From positions 4,964,556 to 5,028,555 of the forward strand of contig NZ_CM001558.1 of the NCBI RefSeq assembly GCF_000281895.1: a stretch of DNA of 64,000 nucleotides, read 5' to 3'. Source of the stretch: Pseudomonas fluorescens Q2-87. Its GTDB lineage: Bacteria; Pseudomonadota; Gammaproteobacteria; Pseudomonadales; Pseudomonadaceae. The notes under the pieces were generated by a model. It saw only the letters and a program-made list of their open reading frames with translations. It was not told where the DNA came from and searched no databases. The translations under genes were made by a program, and so were the position numbers. How positions within the stretch are numbered: position 1 is the first letter of the stretch; each line of letters opens with the position of its first letter. Positions 51,609 to 59,751 of the stretch are shown here, piece by piece.

Positions 51609-52228
51609 ATGCGCCCAACAATCGGAATATCTCATATTAGCCAGATAGAGACCGCAATATTTGACGATTTCGCTTCAGAAATATCCCATCCGGCGTTAGT
51701 TTTTGATATTGAGACCAGACCAGCTCCGGCCCCCTATGCTGCAATAGAGTGGCTAGTCCCAACAACTATAATACTATTTATTGGAAAAGCATACTTCGAG
51801 GAATTTTTAAAGGAAATGGGAAAAGACCATTACCACATACTAAAAAATCCATACAACGATTAACCAAGAGAACATTAAACCAACCGAGGATCGAACCAAC
51901 GATCCTGAGTACACAGGGCAAATCCGATAAGAAAAATCCATACTCCATGGCTTTTTCTGTTGTAGCAGAAGGAAAAGACAACCACACCCTGAAGCTTTTA
52001 TTAGAAAAAAGTAATGGGAACTCTAATTACGACAAAACCATAGAAAAATTTATTGACTTTATCCGCGACTATCATTTAACTGAAAACTCGGCAGCTGAAA
52101 GCGAGATTACAAAAAGCGAATCGTCGAATGGAATAATTCTAGTTCATTTAAATTCAGAGACAAATAAAATTGAATGGCTCGATCCTCTACCAGCCGATGT
52201 CCGAGCCAGGTTAAACAAAAAAGAATGA
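51609..52228 (+). pseudogene. Small membrane protein gene with apparent one-base frameshift
   Basis: Two frames together read as one protein of about 206 residues. Frame 1 (51609-51863) gives MRPTIGISHISQIETAIF, a membrane segment WLVPTTIILFIGKAYF and ends after GKDHYHILKN. The frame used from 51842 on continues IQRLTKRTLNQPRIEPTIL to RARLNKKE at 52228. The switch falls in the A6 run at 51842-51847; seven A would restore a single frame. The cause may be a real mutation, phase variation, programmed slippage or a sequencing error. AAGAG-type ribosome site precedes the ATG. It follows the DUF2806 gene in the same direction and could be a third component. Confidence 0.65.
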
Positions 52229-52381
52229 CTTTTTTAATGAGCACATAAACCCTCAATAAATATGCTTTTTATTTTCGCTACTCCCTTACAACATTGAGCA
52301 GTGCAATTATGCATTAATTAAAAGTAGAAGGGGATTTAAAACTTCCTTTCTTAATCATTAAAACCTTTGGTGTAGGCCTGC

Positions 52382-53151
52382 TCAGCGGGATGCTTTACGC
52401 CGAGCCATAAAATCGATCAACTCTCTTACGACTGAGTCCGCCTGAGCATCCGAGCCTAGCTCTACTGCCCTAATCTCCTTACTTCTACCCCCTCATATGT
52501 CAATGGGACTAAACGCTTGTCCGCCTCTGCAGGCAACTCAGCGTGGTAAGTATCTCCGTCAACTTCAACAACAAAAGTTAGCCCTTTATAAATCACTACA
52601 AAATCAGGCTCGAGTCGATTATAAGTATTTCCTATCCGAACAAATACTGGAAGAGGTGCTACTGGAAGCCGAGCTTTAGTTAGTGCCTTGAAAAGCGTGA
52701 CTTCTGCTTGTGACCGAAAGAGTAGCCCCTGATGTTGCTGTGAGGCAATATTATCGCTACGCACTCTACCTTGGTTTGTTACCCCATCCCCCTTCACGTA
52801 ACGCATAGCCTCTTCACGCCACCCATATACCGCCTCCCCTACCCTAGGGGCAATAATTACTCCTTCTGAAGAGTCATTCGGAGTTGTGGAATAGAAAGGA
52901 ATAATCACCTCAGCTATAGAGGCTTCTGTTGCCTTACGCTCGTCGTCTGACATTGCATAGAAAAGTTGTACGGGTAGCGAAATTAAAAACTGCCAATAAT
53001 TAATCCCAAAATCCGAGCCTGATAGATCAACTTTGCAATCACCCGCGACGACCACGGCGATTGCGCGTGCGTCGCCCCGCATTTTCAGAGCATCGACCGC
53101 CGCAGCTGCTAGGTCTTCTGCGTTGAACGGGCTAAATACCATACCTTCCAC
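52382..53151 (-). pseudogene. PD-(D/E)XK-like nuclease gene with a C-terminal frameshift
   Basis: The uninterrupted part (53151 to 52462, 229 codons) has an unrecognised N-terminal domain and a C-terminal nuclease-like core: RSQAEVTLFKAL, then LEPDFVV and FVVEVDGDTYH, giving the E...D...ExD pattern of DUF559/Vsr-like nucleases. It stops after EGVEVRRLGQ, but with one extra base near 52480 the frame would continue through IRAVELGSDAQADSVVRELI to a stop at 52382, which is just the final helix such nucleases normally have. The gene is therefore probably damaged or misread at that point. It is AT-rich and may belong to a defence locus. Confidence 0.65.
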
Positions 53152-53573
53152 CTTATAGGAGCACGGCTGGACCCTGCCGAGCTCCAGCTATTGTTGAGCT
53201 TGTATGATTGCTTATATCGGTCAAAAAGCACAAGTACTCGATAGCGGAACCAGTCCAGAATTAGTTTTCGGGCGGCTGCAACTCGTCATGCCACAGCAAT
53301 CAACTAAGGATCTTGATCATTAACGGTTGAACTTAACAGCCAAGTTTGATAGTGGCACGACAGCCACTGCATATCGTGGAGCTTAACATCTGGAGCAATT
53401 CTTCATACATTAGGCAAAACAATAAGCTAGCAACGAGCCCCCCACACACTCAAATTTAACCACAACAACAAAACTAACAACCTTAGCAAACAAAAACTAG
53501 AACAGATTATTTTCAACCAAAGAAACAAATTCGATGCTTTTTAGGTTTCACATCCGAACCCTCGCGATCCGAC
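53152..53573. other. Intergenic region with one possible 39-codon frame
   Basis: About 420 bases, AT-rich in its right half. The only frame worth recording is 53204-53323 on the plus strand (MIAYIGQKAQVLDSGTSPEL onwards, 39 codons), without a convincing ribosome site; it may be a remnant or chance. No repeat or terminator is clear. Confidence 0.35.
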
Positions 53574-54608
53574 TTAAACAGTTTTGAACGATTTGAATAG
53601 CCTTTCAGGTACTAAGTACAGCTTCCCACGCGTCCGTGAAATTGCAACATAAAGTTTGTTTTTGGTCTGTGGAGGGAGTTCACCAAGCGAAAGTTTTTCG
53701 TAGTTCTTCCAATGAGTAGCACCCAGCACAACGCACACATCGTTATAGTGATCTAGCCCCTTACTTGCGCCCCAGTTGTTAGACACGCATCCGTATTTGT
53801 AATGCTCTTGATAGAACAGCTTTACGACGCTGGCGTCCGCGTGCACGGCATTAGCATCCGCTTGATTGGCCAGAGATATGATGTCCGTTTCATAGGTATA
53901 CTGTGACCGCATATCAATCCCCAGATTCGCACGGATAAAATCGCACACGGTCACGCCGCATCTCCAACTTCGACTCAATGTTTCTTTGTCGATGATGATA
54001 CCCGCCTTTTGAAAATGTCTTTCGTACTTTCCGATTTCAGCGTGTAGAGAGCTGTTCACATTTCCATCACGGCTAGTGTCGAAGGTATGCTGATAAAAAT
54101 CTCCCACAAACAGCATTTCAATCTTGGCTTTCGCCAACGCCATCAGCAGATTGAAGTCATGGCCTGCTAGGTCTTGAATCTCGTCGACATAAAATTCATC
54201 GTAAAAGCGCTCCATTCGCGCTATCACGTCAGGAATTGCCCCTGCGGACTCAACAAGCTTTGCTAAGCGGCCGTGATATAAGCTTCCGCTTTTACTAGCG
54301 TAGTAAGCCATATCATCGCGCTTGAGTTTCAATGTACGGGGGGGTGGTGTTCGAAAACTGATCCCTCGAGTTTCCAAGTGCACCTGCAGCAACGGGCGAT
54401 AGCAGAAGCTATGGAGGAATGTGAAATAACTTAGGAGATTTATGTTTTTGGGGACATGACCGAACCGTTTGATGATGCTATTACGCAAGTGCCGATAGTT
54501 GTTGTCCGTGTAGGTGACAATTAGTGCTCGTTTCTCTAAGCTCAGGCGGTGCACCAGCAAGGTTGTCTTACCTGATCCTGCTACAGCGAACATCACTCGT
54601 TTATCCAT
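53574..54608 (-). CDS. Small UvrD-like helicase, GajB-like
   Basis: A 344-residue SF1A helicase with every core motif: I VAGSGKTT (9-16), II VDEIQD (141-146), III FVGDFYQ (167-173), IV SRSWRC (212-217), V SKGLDH (282-287) and VI YVAISRTRGKLYL (320-332). It is much smaller than GajB (about 490) and PcrA/UvrD because the 1B and 2B insertions are nearly absent. It overlaps the end of the OLD nuclease gene by 16 bases, the arrangement of class 2 OLD or Gabija systems. I infer that it works with that nuclease in phage DNA sensing or degradation. Confidence 0.82.
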   Translation of the reverse strand: MDKRVMFAVAGSGKTTLLVHRLSLEKRALIVTYTDNNYRHLRNSIIKRFGHVPKNINLLSYFTFLHSFCYRPLLQVHLETRGISFRTPPPRTLKLKRDDMAYYASKSGSLYHGRLAKLVESAGAIPDVIARMERFYDEFYVDEIQDLAGHDFNLLMALAKAKIEMLFVGDFYQHTFDTSRDGNVNSSLHAEIGKYERHFQKAGIIIDKETLSRSWRCGVTVCDFIRANLGIDMRSQYTYETDIISLANQADANAVHADASVVKLFYQEHYKYGCVSNNWGASKGLDHYNDVCVVLGATHWKNYEKLSLGELPPQTKNKLYVAISRTRGKLYLVPERLFKSFKTV

Positions 54609-56155
54609 TTGATTGCCTCCACAATATAGGCTGGAACGGTGAGCTCACCGGGCTTGCCCTTGAGCAGCTCAAATGCAGCTTCTGCCTTGTTGGCTAGCAT
54701 GTATTCCAAGGGCGAAAGGGTTTTTCGTCCAGGCCCGAAAACAGTCTTGCAGGTTTCCACGTTATCGTTGTGCAATCCTATTTCGAAGGTTGAACGTTCA
54801 TCGTCTCTATCGGCAAAGACTTTGGCATTGTCCGAAGCGAAGTCGACGTAGTTTTCTACACAGTTTTTCTGATAGCTCTTGTCGTTGTCTCGTATGGCTG
54901 CGACTCGAACTCCAAGCAGGTTAGCGAGCTCCATGTACCTTTTGAAACTGGTGCCGCCAATAGAAATTATGTGGACATCATCGACATGCGGTAGACGCCC
55001 TTTTGTACATTGCTTATAGAACTCCTCCACAAGGATGAATTCGGCATCACCTTCAACCAAGATCACCTTCTTCGAAAGCGCGAACTCTAGAACATTATTG
55101 TCCGGAGCCTTCATGAAAAATTCTGCGGTCTCGGTTGATAGAGCTTTAAGTGAGCCAGCAACTGCGTTCGGGCCGATCAAAAGGGCATGCCGAAGATCAA
55201 GTCTTGAGCAAATATGGCTGCTGTGGGTTGCTATGAAAAGCTGTGTGCTTTCGTTCTCCGCTAGCTTGGCGACGAGTGCTTTCATGGATGAATGGCTGAG
55301 ATGGTTCTCAGGCTCCTCTAATAGCATTACATCTAAGCCTCCTTGTTTGTGCTTGCTCAGCGCAAACTCGGTCTTGATGAAACACTGCCGTCCCTTCCCG
55401 TGGTTCTCAAGCGGAATATTGTCTTCAGTAATAATTAGGTCGCTTTCCAAATTCGACCGGACGCTAGTACGTACGTCAAACTGATACGCAGGAAGGTCAG
55501 CGTTAAGCGCTGCCAGATGCTGTCCTGTAAACGCATGCTTACCTTGGCGATACAGATTTTCAAGCTTATAGCGGTCTTCCACGGGGGCGTTGAAAGCGTA
55601 CACAGCTCGGGTGTATTCACGAGATGCGTAGTCGCCATCGATACGTGAACCATCTAGCATCATGTGTTTAATGGGTCGGTTGAATGCTGCGTAGGGCCTG
55701 CCGGCGAACGTTTCAAACCGCACCGCGTAATATTCGAAAGGGAAGTTTGGTTGAGCGTCAGCCAAGATCACTTGTACAGCCTCGCCATACTCGACCATAA
55801 CCGCAAGGATCATGCGCAGACCGTCAGTCTGGCGCTGCTGGGCATTATTGGTTCCATAGAGGCCTTCGTCATCACCTTCCTCTAGGAAAACGTCGACTAT
55901 CAACTCAGGTAGGTTCTCCAGGCTCTTCTCCCCAGCAAGGAAGGTGTTCACCGAGTCCTTATTGAGCAGTGTTTCTGCCCCCAGAGCTTCAATGCGGTTG
56001 CGGCTCCCGCCTAGCGCGAGATCTAGAGCGAGCAAAATGCTGCTTTTTCCTGCCTCATTGTTGCCAATCAGAACATTCTTCCCAGGCTCGAAATCGAGTG
56101 TGAGTGTTTTGAATTTTTTAAAGTTCTGAATTACCACTTTCCTTATGGTGTGCAT
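54593..56155 (-). CDS. OLD-family ATPase/TOPRIM nuclease, GajA-like
   Basis: A 520-residue protein. The ABC-type ATPase has Walker A GNNEAGKSS (31-39), a signature-like GKGRQ (253-257), Walker B LLEEPENHL (278-286) and the switch His in ATHSSH (309-314). A C-terminal TOPRIM domain has LVEGDAE (366-372) and the acidic RDNDKS (422-427). OLD nucleases of class 2 are followed by a UvrD-like helicase, as here. In Gabija, GajA nicks DNA when nucleotide levels drop during phage replication and GajB supports it. Assignment to Gabija proper, rather than a related class 2 OLD pair, needs a profile search. Confidence 0.85.
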   Translation of the reverse strand: MHTIRKVVIQNFKKFKTLTLDFEPGKNVLIGNNEAGKSSILLALDLALGGSRNRIEALGAETLLNKDSVNTFLAGEKSLENLPELIVDVFLEEGDDEGLYGTNNAQQRQTDGLRMILAVMVEYGEAVQVILADAQPNFPFEYYAVRFETFAGRPYAAFNRPIKHMMLDGSRIDGDYASREYTRAVYAFNAPVEDRYKLENLYRQGKHAFTGQHLAALNADLPAYQFDVRTSVRSNLESDLIITEDNIPLENHGKGRQCFIKTEFALSKHKQGGLDVMLLEEPENHLSHSSMKALVAKLAENESTQLFIATHSSHICSRLDLRHALLIGPNAVAGSLKALSTETAEFFMKAPDNNVLEFALSKKVILVEGDAEFILVEEFYKQCTKGRLPHVDDVHIISIGGTSFKRYMELANLLGVRVAAIRDNDKSYQKNCVENYVDFASDNAKVFADRDDERSTFEIGLHNDNVETCKTVFGPGRKTLSPLEYMLANKAEAAFELLKGKPGELTVPAYIVEAIKWINE

Positions 56156-56333
56156 GCCGCTGAACTCCTATTACCAACGCGCCGAATGATCGACTGAGGT
56201 ATAGCAGCAAAACGCCACTGCTGCGTTATAGAAATTGTCATACCCCTGCTAGCAGATGAAAGCTCAGATGTATGAAACAGCATAGCTATTCGAGACCTAG
56301 GATTTATGGGAGCGTTAAGCGCCCTTCAAGCAC

Positions 56334-56366
56334 AAAAAAAAGGCCTTGCCGGGCAAGACCTTTTTT
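56334..56366 (-). terminator. Terminator of DUF6124 gene, copy 1
   Basis: AAAAGGCCTTGCC / GGGCAAGACCTTTT with A and T runs on both sides, so it could act in both directions. A related hairpin follows copy 2 at 63064. Confidence 0.8.
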
Positions 56367-56392
56367 AATCCGGGCGGCACGTAGCTGCAGCC

Positions 56393-56752
56393 CTACCTCA
56401 CCTCAACAATATCCAAAGCCCGATTCGCCAACAGCTCACTCACCTCAATCACCTGCAAAATCCCCAACGCAACATGCCGCCGCGACCCATCCAGATCAAA
56501 CGCCAAATCACTGATCATGGCATTCGCCGAAGCCAGGTTCTCACTGAGATTCGCAAGCAAACACTCAGAATCAACCTCTGGATCAATCCGAAAAATAGAG
56601 TCGGACTTGTCAGACGTTTCGCCCTTAGGCTTGGGTTTCAGGTAGTAATCCAACGCGCGGGTGGCAGCGTCGTCGAGCTTTTTGTTGCGGGCAGACTGGG
56701 CACGGGATGTGGGTTCGTCTGTAACTGGAGGATTCGGTGTAATTTTGACCAT
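56393..56752 (-). CDS. DUF6124 family protein, copy 1 (intact)
   Basis: A 119-residue Pseudomonas-type protein. A basic N-terminus (MVKITPNPPVTDEP) leads to KKLDDAATRALDYYLKPK and the conserved core VDSECLLANLSENLASANAM, ending in a helix LQVIEVSELLANRALD. Its function is unknown. A second, frameshifted copy lies at 63116-63476 with a shared upstream element, so the two derive from one duplication. Confidence 0.8.
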   Translation of the reverse strand: MVKITPNPPVTDEPTSRAQSARNKKLDDAATRALDYYLKPKPKGETSDKSDSIFRIDPEVDSECLLANLSENLASANAMISDLAFDLDGSRRHVALGILQVIEVSELLANRALDIVEVR

Positions 56753-56821
56753 GGTCTTAACTCTCTGGTTGAGGCCACGACCCGTTCGCTGCTAAACGAA
56801 TTGGGAGGCAGCTGTACGCAG

Positions 56822-56951
56822 GTTAGCAGACCGACGAGTTAAGAAATCGGCGCGTCCGAGGACGCCCTGCGCACAGCCACCATCAAGTGCAGGAATGGGG
56901 ATTCCTGTCTGATGGACGCGTTGTGCGACTTAACTCGGCGAGCTGCTAAAC
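56822..56951. repeat. Long imperfect palindrome with nested hairpins
   Basis: GTTAGCAG..CGACGAGTTAAG (56822-56843) pairs with CTTAACTCGGCGAG-CTGCTAAAC (56929-56951). Inside, GCGCGTCC pairs with GGACGCG, CCTGC with GCAGG, and CAGGAAT-GGGG-ATTCCTG forms a tight hairpin. The copy 2 region at 63476 lacks this stretch, and CTGCTAAAC occurs at both its edges (56788-56796 and 56943-56951), as after an insertion. Confidence 0.6.
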
Positions 56952-56955
56952 CCGA

Positions 56956-57050
56956 TCACTGACCATCAGTGACAGGTCCAAAACTACCGACGCAACCCAA
57001 GGCGCACAAGCCGGCGGATTCTGGCGTAGTTGTAGGCAAAGGCGCAAGGC
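56956..57050. repeat. Conserved upstream element of DUF6124, copy 1
   Basis: Begins with hairpin TCACTGACCATCAGTGA and continues through CAAACTACCGA-like sequence to GGCGTAGTTGTAGGCAAAGG. About 87 of 95 bases agree with 63528-63622, more than the genes themselves, which points to selection or recent conversion. Confidence 0.65.
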
Positions 57051-57163
57051 GCTGTGGCTTGGCGAGCCTTCGTCGCCGGTGTCTGTCGGTCTTTACTGAC
57101 AGATGCCATTCGACTGGGCCGAGCAGATGCTTGATGCCGTTCAGTTGAGGCTGTCGGAAGATC

Positions 57164-57228
57164 TGTGGCGAGGCGGTCATTGGAGGGGACTGCTTCGCAG
57201 TCCAGCGGGAGCAAGCTCCCTCGCCACG
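57164..57228. repeat. REP-like unit, partly decayed
   Basis: A complete AGCGGGAGCAAGCTCCCTCG unit at 57203-57226, preceded by a decayed left partner starting TGTGGCGAGGCGG. Confidence 0.75.
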
Positions 57229-57261
57229 TTGGTTTCCTGGATGGCATTGCGATTGGAGCCG

Positions 57262-57828
57262 CTAGGCACCCTCGCCCCTCTCCGACGACTCATCGCTGTG
57301 GACCACCACCAGCAACTGCGCTTGGACGTCGCCCACCGAACGCAGGCGATGGGGTTTCTGCGCATTGAAATGCAAGGCATCGCCACGGTTCAGCAGCACG
57401 CGTTCGTTCATGAAGTCCACTTCCACCTGGCCCTCGTGCACGAACAGGAACTCCTCTCCGGTGTGTTCCTTGAACGCGTGATGCGCGGTGAATTCGGCCG
57501 CTGGATAAAGGATGAAGGGCAGCAGGCTGCGCTCGGACACTTGGTGGGCCAATACCGCGTATTCGGAGCTGCCGCTGCTCGCCGCGAGGGATTGGCGGTC
57601 TTCGCTGCGCACCAGGCTGTAGCTGTCGAGGGAGACGCTTTCTTCGGAGAACAGCTCCTCGACTTTCACGCTCAGGGCCTTGGCGAGCTTGAGCGCCGTG
57701 GCGATGGAGGGGGTGCTCAAGCCCCGCTCCACCTTGGACAGGTAGCTCTTGGTCATCCCGGTTTTTTCGGCCAGGACGTCCAGTGTCATGCCGAGTTTTT
57801 TCCTGAGCAATTTCAAGCGAATGGACAT
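57262..57828 (-). CDS. XRE-family regulator with C-terminal cupin domain
   Basis: A 188-residue transcription factor. The helix-turn-helix is at residues 3-60 (RLKLLRKKLGMTLDVLAEKT, then SYLSKVERGLSTPS) and a cupin fold at about 105-180 (HTGEEFLFVHEGQVEV, FNAQKPHRLRS). This architecture typically senses a small metabolite. It is divergent from the aldolase operon, and a palindrome lies between them, so it probably controls that operon and itself. Start 57828 (MSIRLKLL) is preferred to one 17 codons upstream. Confidence 0.88.
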   Translation of the reverse strand: MSIRLKLLRKKLGMTLDVLAEKTGMTKSYLSKVERGLSTPSIATALKLAKALSVKVEELFSEESVSLDSYSLVRSEDRQSLAASSGSSEYAVLAHQVSERSLLPFILYPAAEFTAHHAFKEHTGEEFLFVHEGQVEVDFMNERVLLNRGDALHFNAQKPHRLRSVGDVQAQLLVVVHSDESSERGEGA

Positions 57829-57873
57829 AGGTAACCAACATTTCCAGAGAAACGGACAATCTGCGATTGCAAA

Positions 57874-57907
57874 TGACACTTTGTGTCATATAGTCTATTT
57901 AGTGTCA
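57874..57907. promoter_or_regulatory. Palindromic operator in the divergent promoter region
   Basis: TGACAC-TTT-GTGTCA (57874-57888) is a perfect 6+6 palindrome, and a half site AGTGTCAT follows at 57901. It lies in the gap between the XRE-cupin gene and the aldolase gene and is the likely binding site of that regulator. Confidence 0.7.
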
Positions 57908-57978
57908 TTAGCACCTTCCTTTCATAGCTTCCATGACGCGGATCAAGAACGGTCAAAGAGCGAATCAGGAGAACGGGT

Positions 57979-58761
57979 ATGAGCAAGACACTGGCGACGC
58001 CCAAGGACCAGTTGGTCCAGCATGCTGTTAATCAGATGCAGAAAACACTGCCGGATAATACGTGGACTGTACGACAAAAGCTGGCCCTGACCTGCCGCAT
58101 CCTGTTCGAGAACGGTCACGACTCAGGGCTGGCGGGGCAGATTACCGCGCGTGGGCCGCAACCTGGCACTTATTACACCCAGCAATTGGGCCTGGGCTTC
58201 GATGAAATCACCGCCGGCAACCTGTTGCTGGTCAATGAAGACCTTGAGGTGCTGGAGGGCCACGGCATGCCCAACCCGGCCAACCGCTTTCACACCTGGG
58301 TCTACCGCGCCCGGGCGGATGTGAATTGCATCATTCACACCCACCCGACCCACATCGCCGCGCTGTCGATGTTGGAAGTGCCACTGCAGATTTCCCACAT
58401 GGACCTCTGCCCGCTGTACGAAGACTGCGCCTTTCTGGAGGGCTGGCCGGGCGTGCCCGTTGGCAACGAGGAAGGCGAATTGATCGCCGGGGCCCTGGGT
58501 GACAAGCGCGCCATCCTGCTTTCTCACCACGGCCAGTTGTCCACCGGTGCCACCGTGGAAGAAGCCTGCAACATCGCTCAACTGATCGAACGCGCCGCGA
58601 AGCTGCAATTGCTGGCCATGGCCGCCGGCGAGGTGAAGCCGATCCTGCCTCACCTGGGTCGCGAAGCCCACGACTGGATCGCCCGCCCCAAGCGTCACGC
58701 GGCCGCTTTCAACTACTACGCCCGGCAGAACCTGCGTCAACACGCCGATTGCCTGAACTGA
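57979..58761 (+). CDS. Class II aldolase/adducin family protein
   Basis: A 260-residue cytoplasmic enzyme. The zinc histidines are in CIIHTHPTHIAAL and the third in LLSHHGQLST; the N-terminal region includes GLAGQITARGP. The family includes fuculose- and ribulose-phosphate aldolases and decarboxylases of sugar acids; I cannot name the substrate. It is followed after 19 bases by a DapA-like aldolase, so the pair may break down one hydroxy-keto compound. Start ATG with AGGAG ten bases upstream. Confidence 0.85.
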   Translation: MSKTLATPKDQLVQHAVNQMQKTLPDNTWTVRQKLALTCRILFENGHDSGLAGQITARGPQPGTYYTQQLGLGFDEITAGNLLLVNEDLEVLEGHGMPNPANRFHTWVYRARADVNCIIHTHPTHIAALSMLEVPLQISHMDLCPLYEDCAFLEGWPGVPVGNEEGELIAGALGDKRAILLSHHGQLSTGATVEEACNIAQLIERAAKLQLLAMAAGEVKPILPHLGREAHDWIARPKRHAAAFNYYARQNLRQHADCLN

Positions 58762-58780
58762 ACCCATTAGGAGCGACGCC

Positions 58781-59668
58781 ATGTCTACCCCCAACATCCA
58801 CGGCATCATCGGCTACACCGTCACGCCCTTCTCCACCGACGGCCAGGGCTTGGACCTGGACGCACTGGGCCGGTCCATCGACTGTCTGATCGACAGCGGC
58901 GTGCATGCCATCGCGCCCCTGGGCAGCACCGGCGAAGGCGCCTACCTGAGCGACGCCGAGTGGGACCAGGTCAGCGAGTTCAGTATTGCCCGCGTCGCCG
59001 GCCGGGTGCCGACCGTGGTCAGCGTGTCGGACCTGACCACCGCCAAGGCGGTGCGCCGTGCGCGTTTTGCCCAGGCGAAGGGCGCCGATGTCGTGATGGT
59101 GTTGCCGGCCTCGTACTGGAAACTGAGCGAGGCGGAAATCCTGGCGCACTACCAAGCCATCGGTGCGAGCATCGACCTGCCCATCATGCTGTACAACAAC
59201 CCCGCCACCAGCGGCATCGACATGCCGGTGGAGCTGATCCTGCGGATTTTCAACGCGGTGGATAACGTCACCATGGTCAAGGAAAGCACCGGCGACATTC
59301 AGCGCATGCACAAGCTGCAATTGCTGGGCGAGGGCCAGGTGCCGTTCTACAACGGTTGCAACCCACTGGCGCTGGAAGCCTTCGCGGCCGGCGCCAAGGG
59401 TTGGTGCACCGCCGCGTCGAACCTGATCCCGCAGCTCAACCTCGACCTTTACGCAGCCGTGCTGGCAAACGATCTGAGCCTGGCCCGGGCGTTGTTCTAT
59501 CGTCAATTGCCGCTGCTGGATTTCATCCTCAAGGGCGGTTTGCCCGCCACCACCAAGGCCGGCTTGCGCATTCTTGGCCTGGAAGTCGGCGATCCGCGCC
59601 TGCCGGTGTTCCCGCTGGATGACGCCCGTAACAAGCAACTGCAGACGATGTTGAAACAACTGCTCTGA
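58781..59668 (+). CDS. DapA-like aldolase (dihydrodipicolinate synthase family)
   Basis: A 295-residue TIM-barrel lyase. It has the family motifs GSTGEGAYLSDAEW, the Tyr in PIMLYNNPA and the Schiff-base Lys in MVKESTGDIQR. As it sits with a class II aldolase and a private regulator rather than biosynthetic genes, it is probably a catabolic N-acetylneuraminate-lyase-type or keto-sugar-acid aldolase and not DapA. AGGAG is seven bases before the ATG. Confidence 0.88.
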   Translation: MSTPNIHGIIGYTVTPFSTDGQGLDLDALGRSIDCLIDSGVHAIAPLGSTGEGAYLSDAEWDQVSEFSIARVAGRVPTVVSVSDLTTAKAVRRARFAQAKGADVVMVLPASYWKLSEAEILAHYQAIGASIDLPIMLYNNPATSGIDMPVELILRIFNAVDNVTMVKESTGDIQRMHKLQLLGEGQVPFYNGCNPLALEAFAAGAKGWCTAASNLIPQLNLDLYAAVLANDLSLARALFYRQLPLLDFILKGGLPATTKAGLRILGLEVGDPRLPVFPLDDARNKQLQTMLKQLL

Positions 59669-59751
59669 TTTGCGAAGGGCGCTGTGTTCTAACTTTGCGA
59701 CGGACAGGTGGTGCCCTAACCTGTCCGGTCGCGCCATTGGGGCCACTTGAG

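Larger units (their letters stand above)
56753..57261. other. Intergenic region with a structured palindrome and conserved element
   Basis: About 510 bases without a gene. It contains the long imperfect inverted repeat at 56822-56951, the conserved element shared with the other DUF6124 copy (56956-57050) and a REP unit at 57164-57228, each listed separately. Confidence 0.6.

Noticed and set aside
56822..56951. Integron attC site
   Set aside because: Arms and overall size are similar, but the core sites do not match RYYYAAC and GTTRRRY at both ends, and there is no cassette array.
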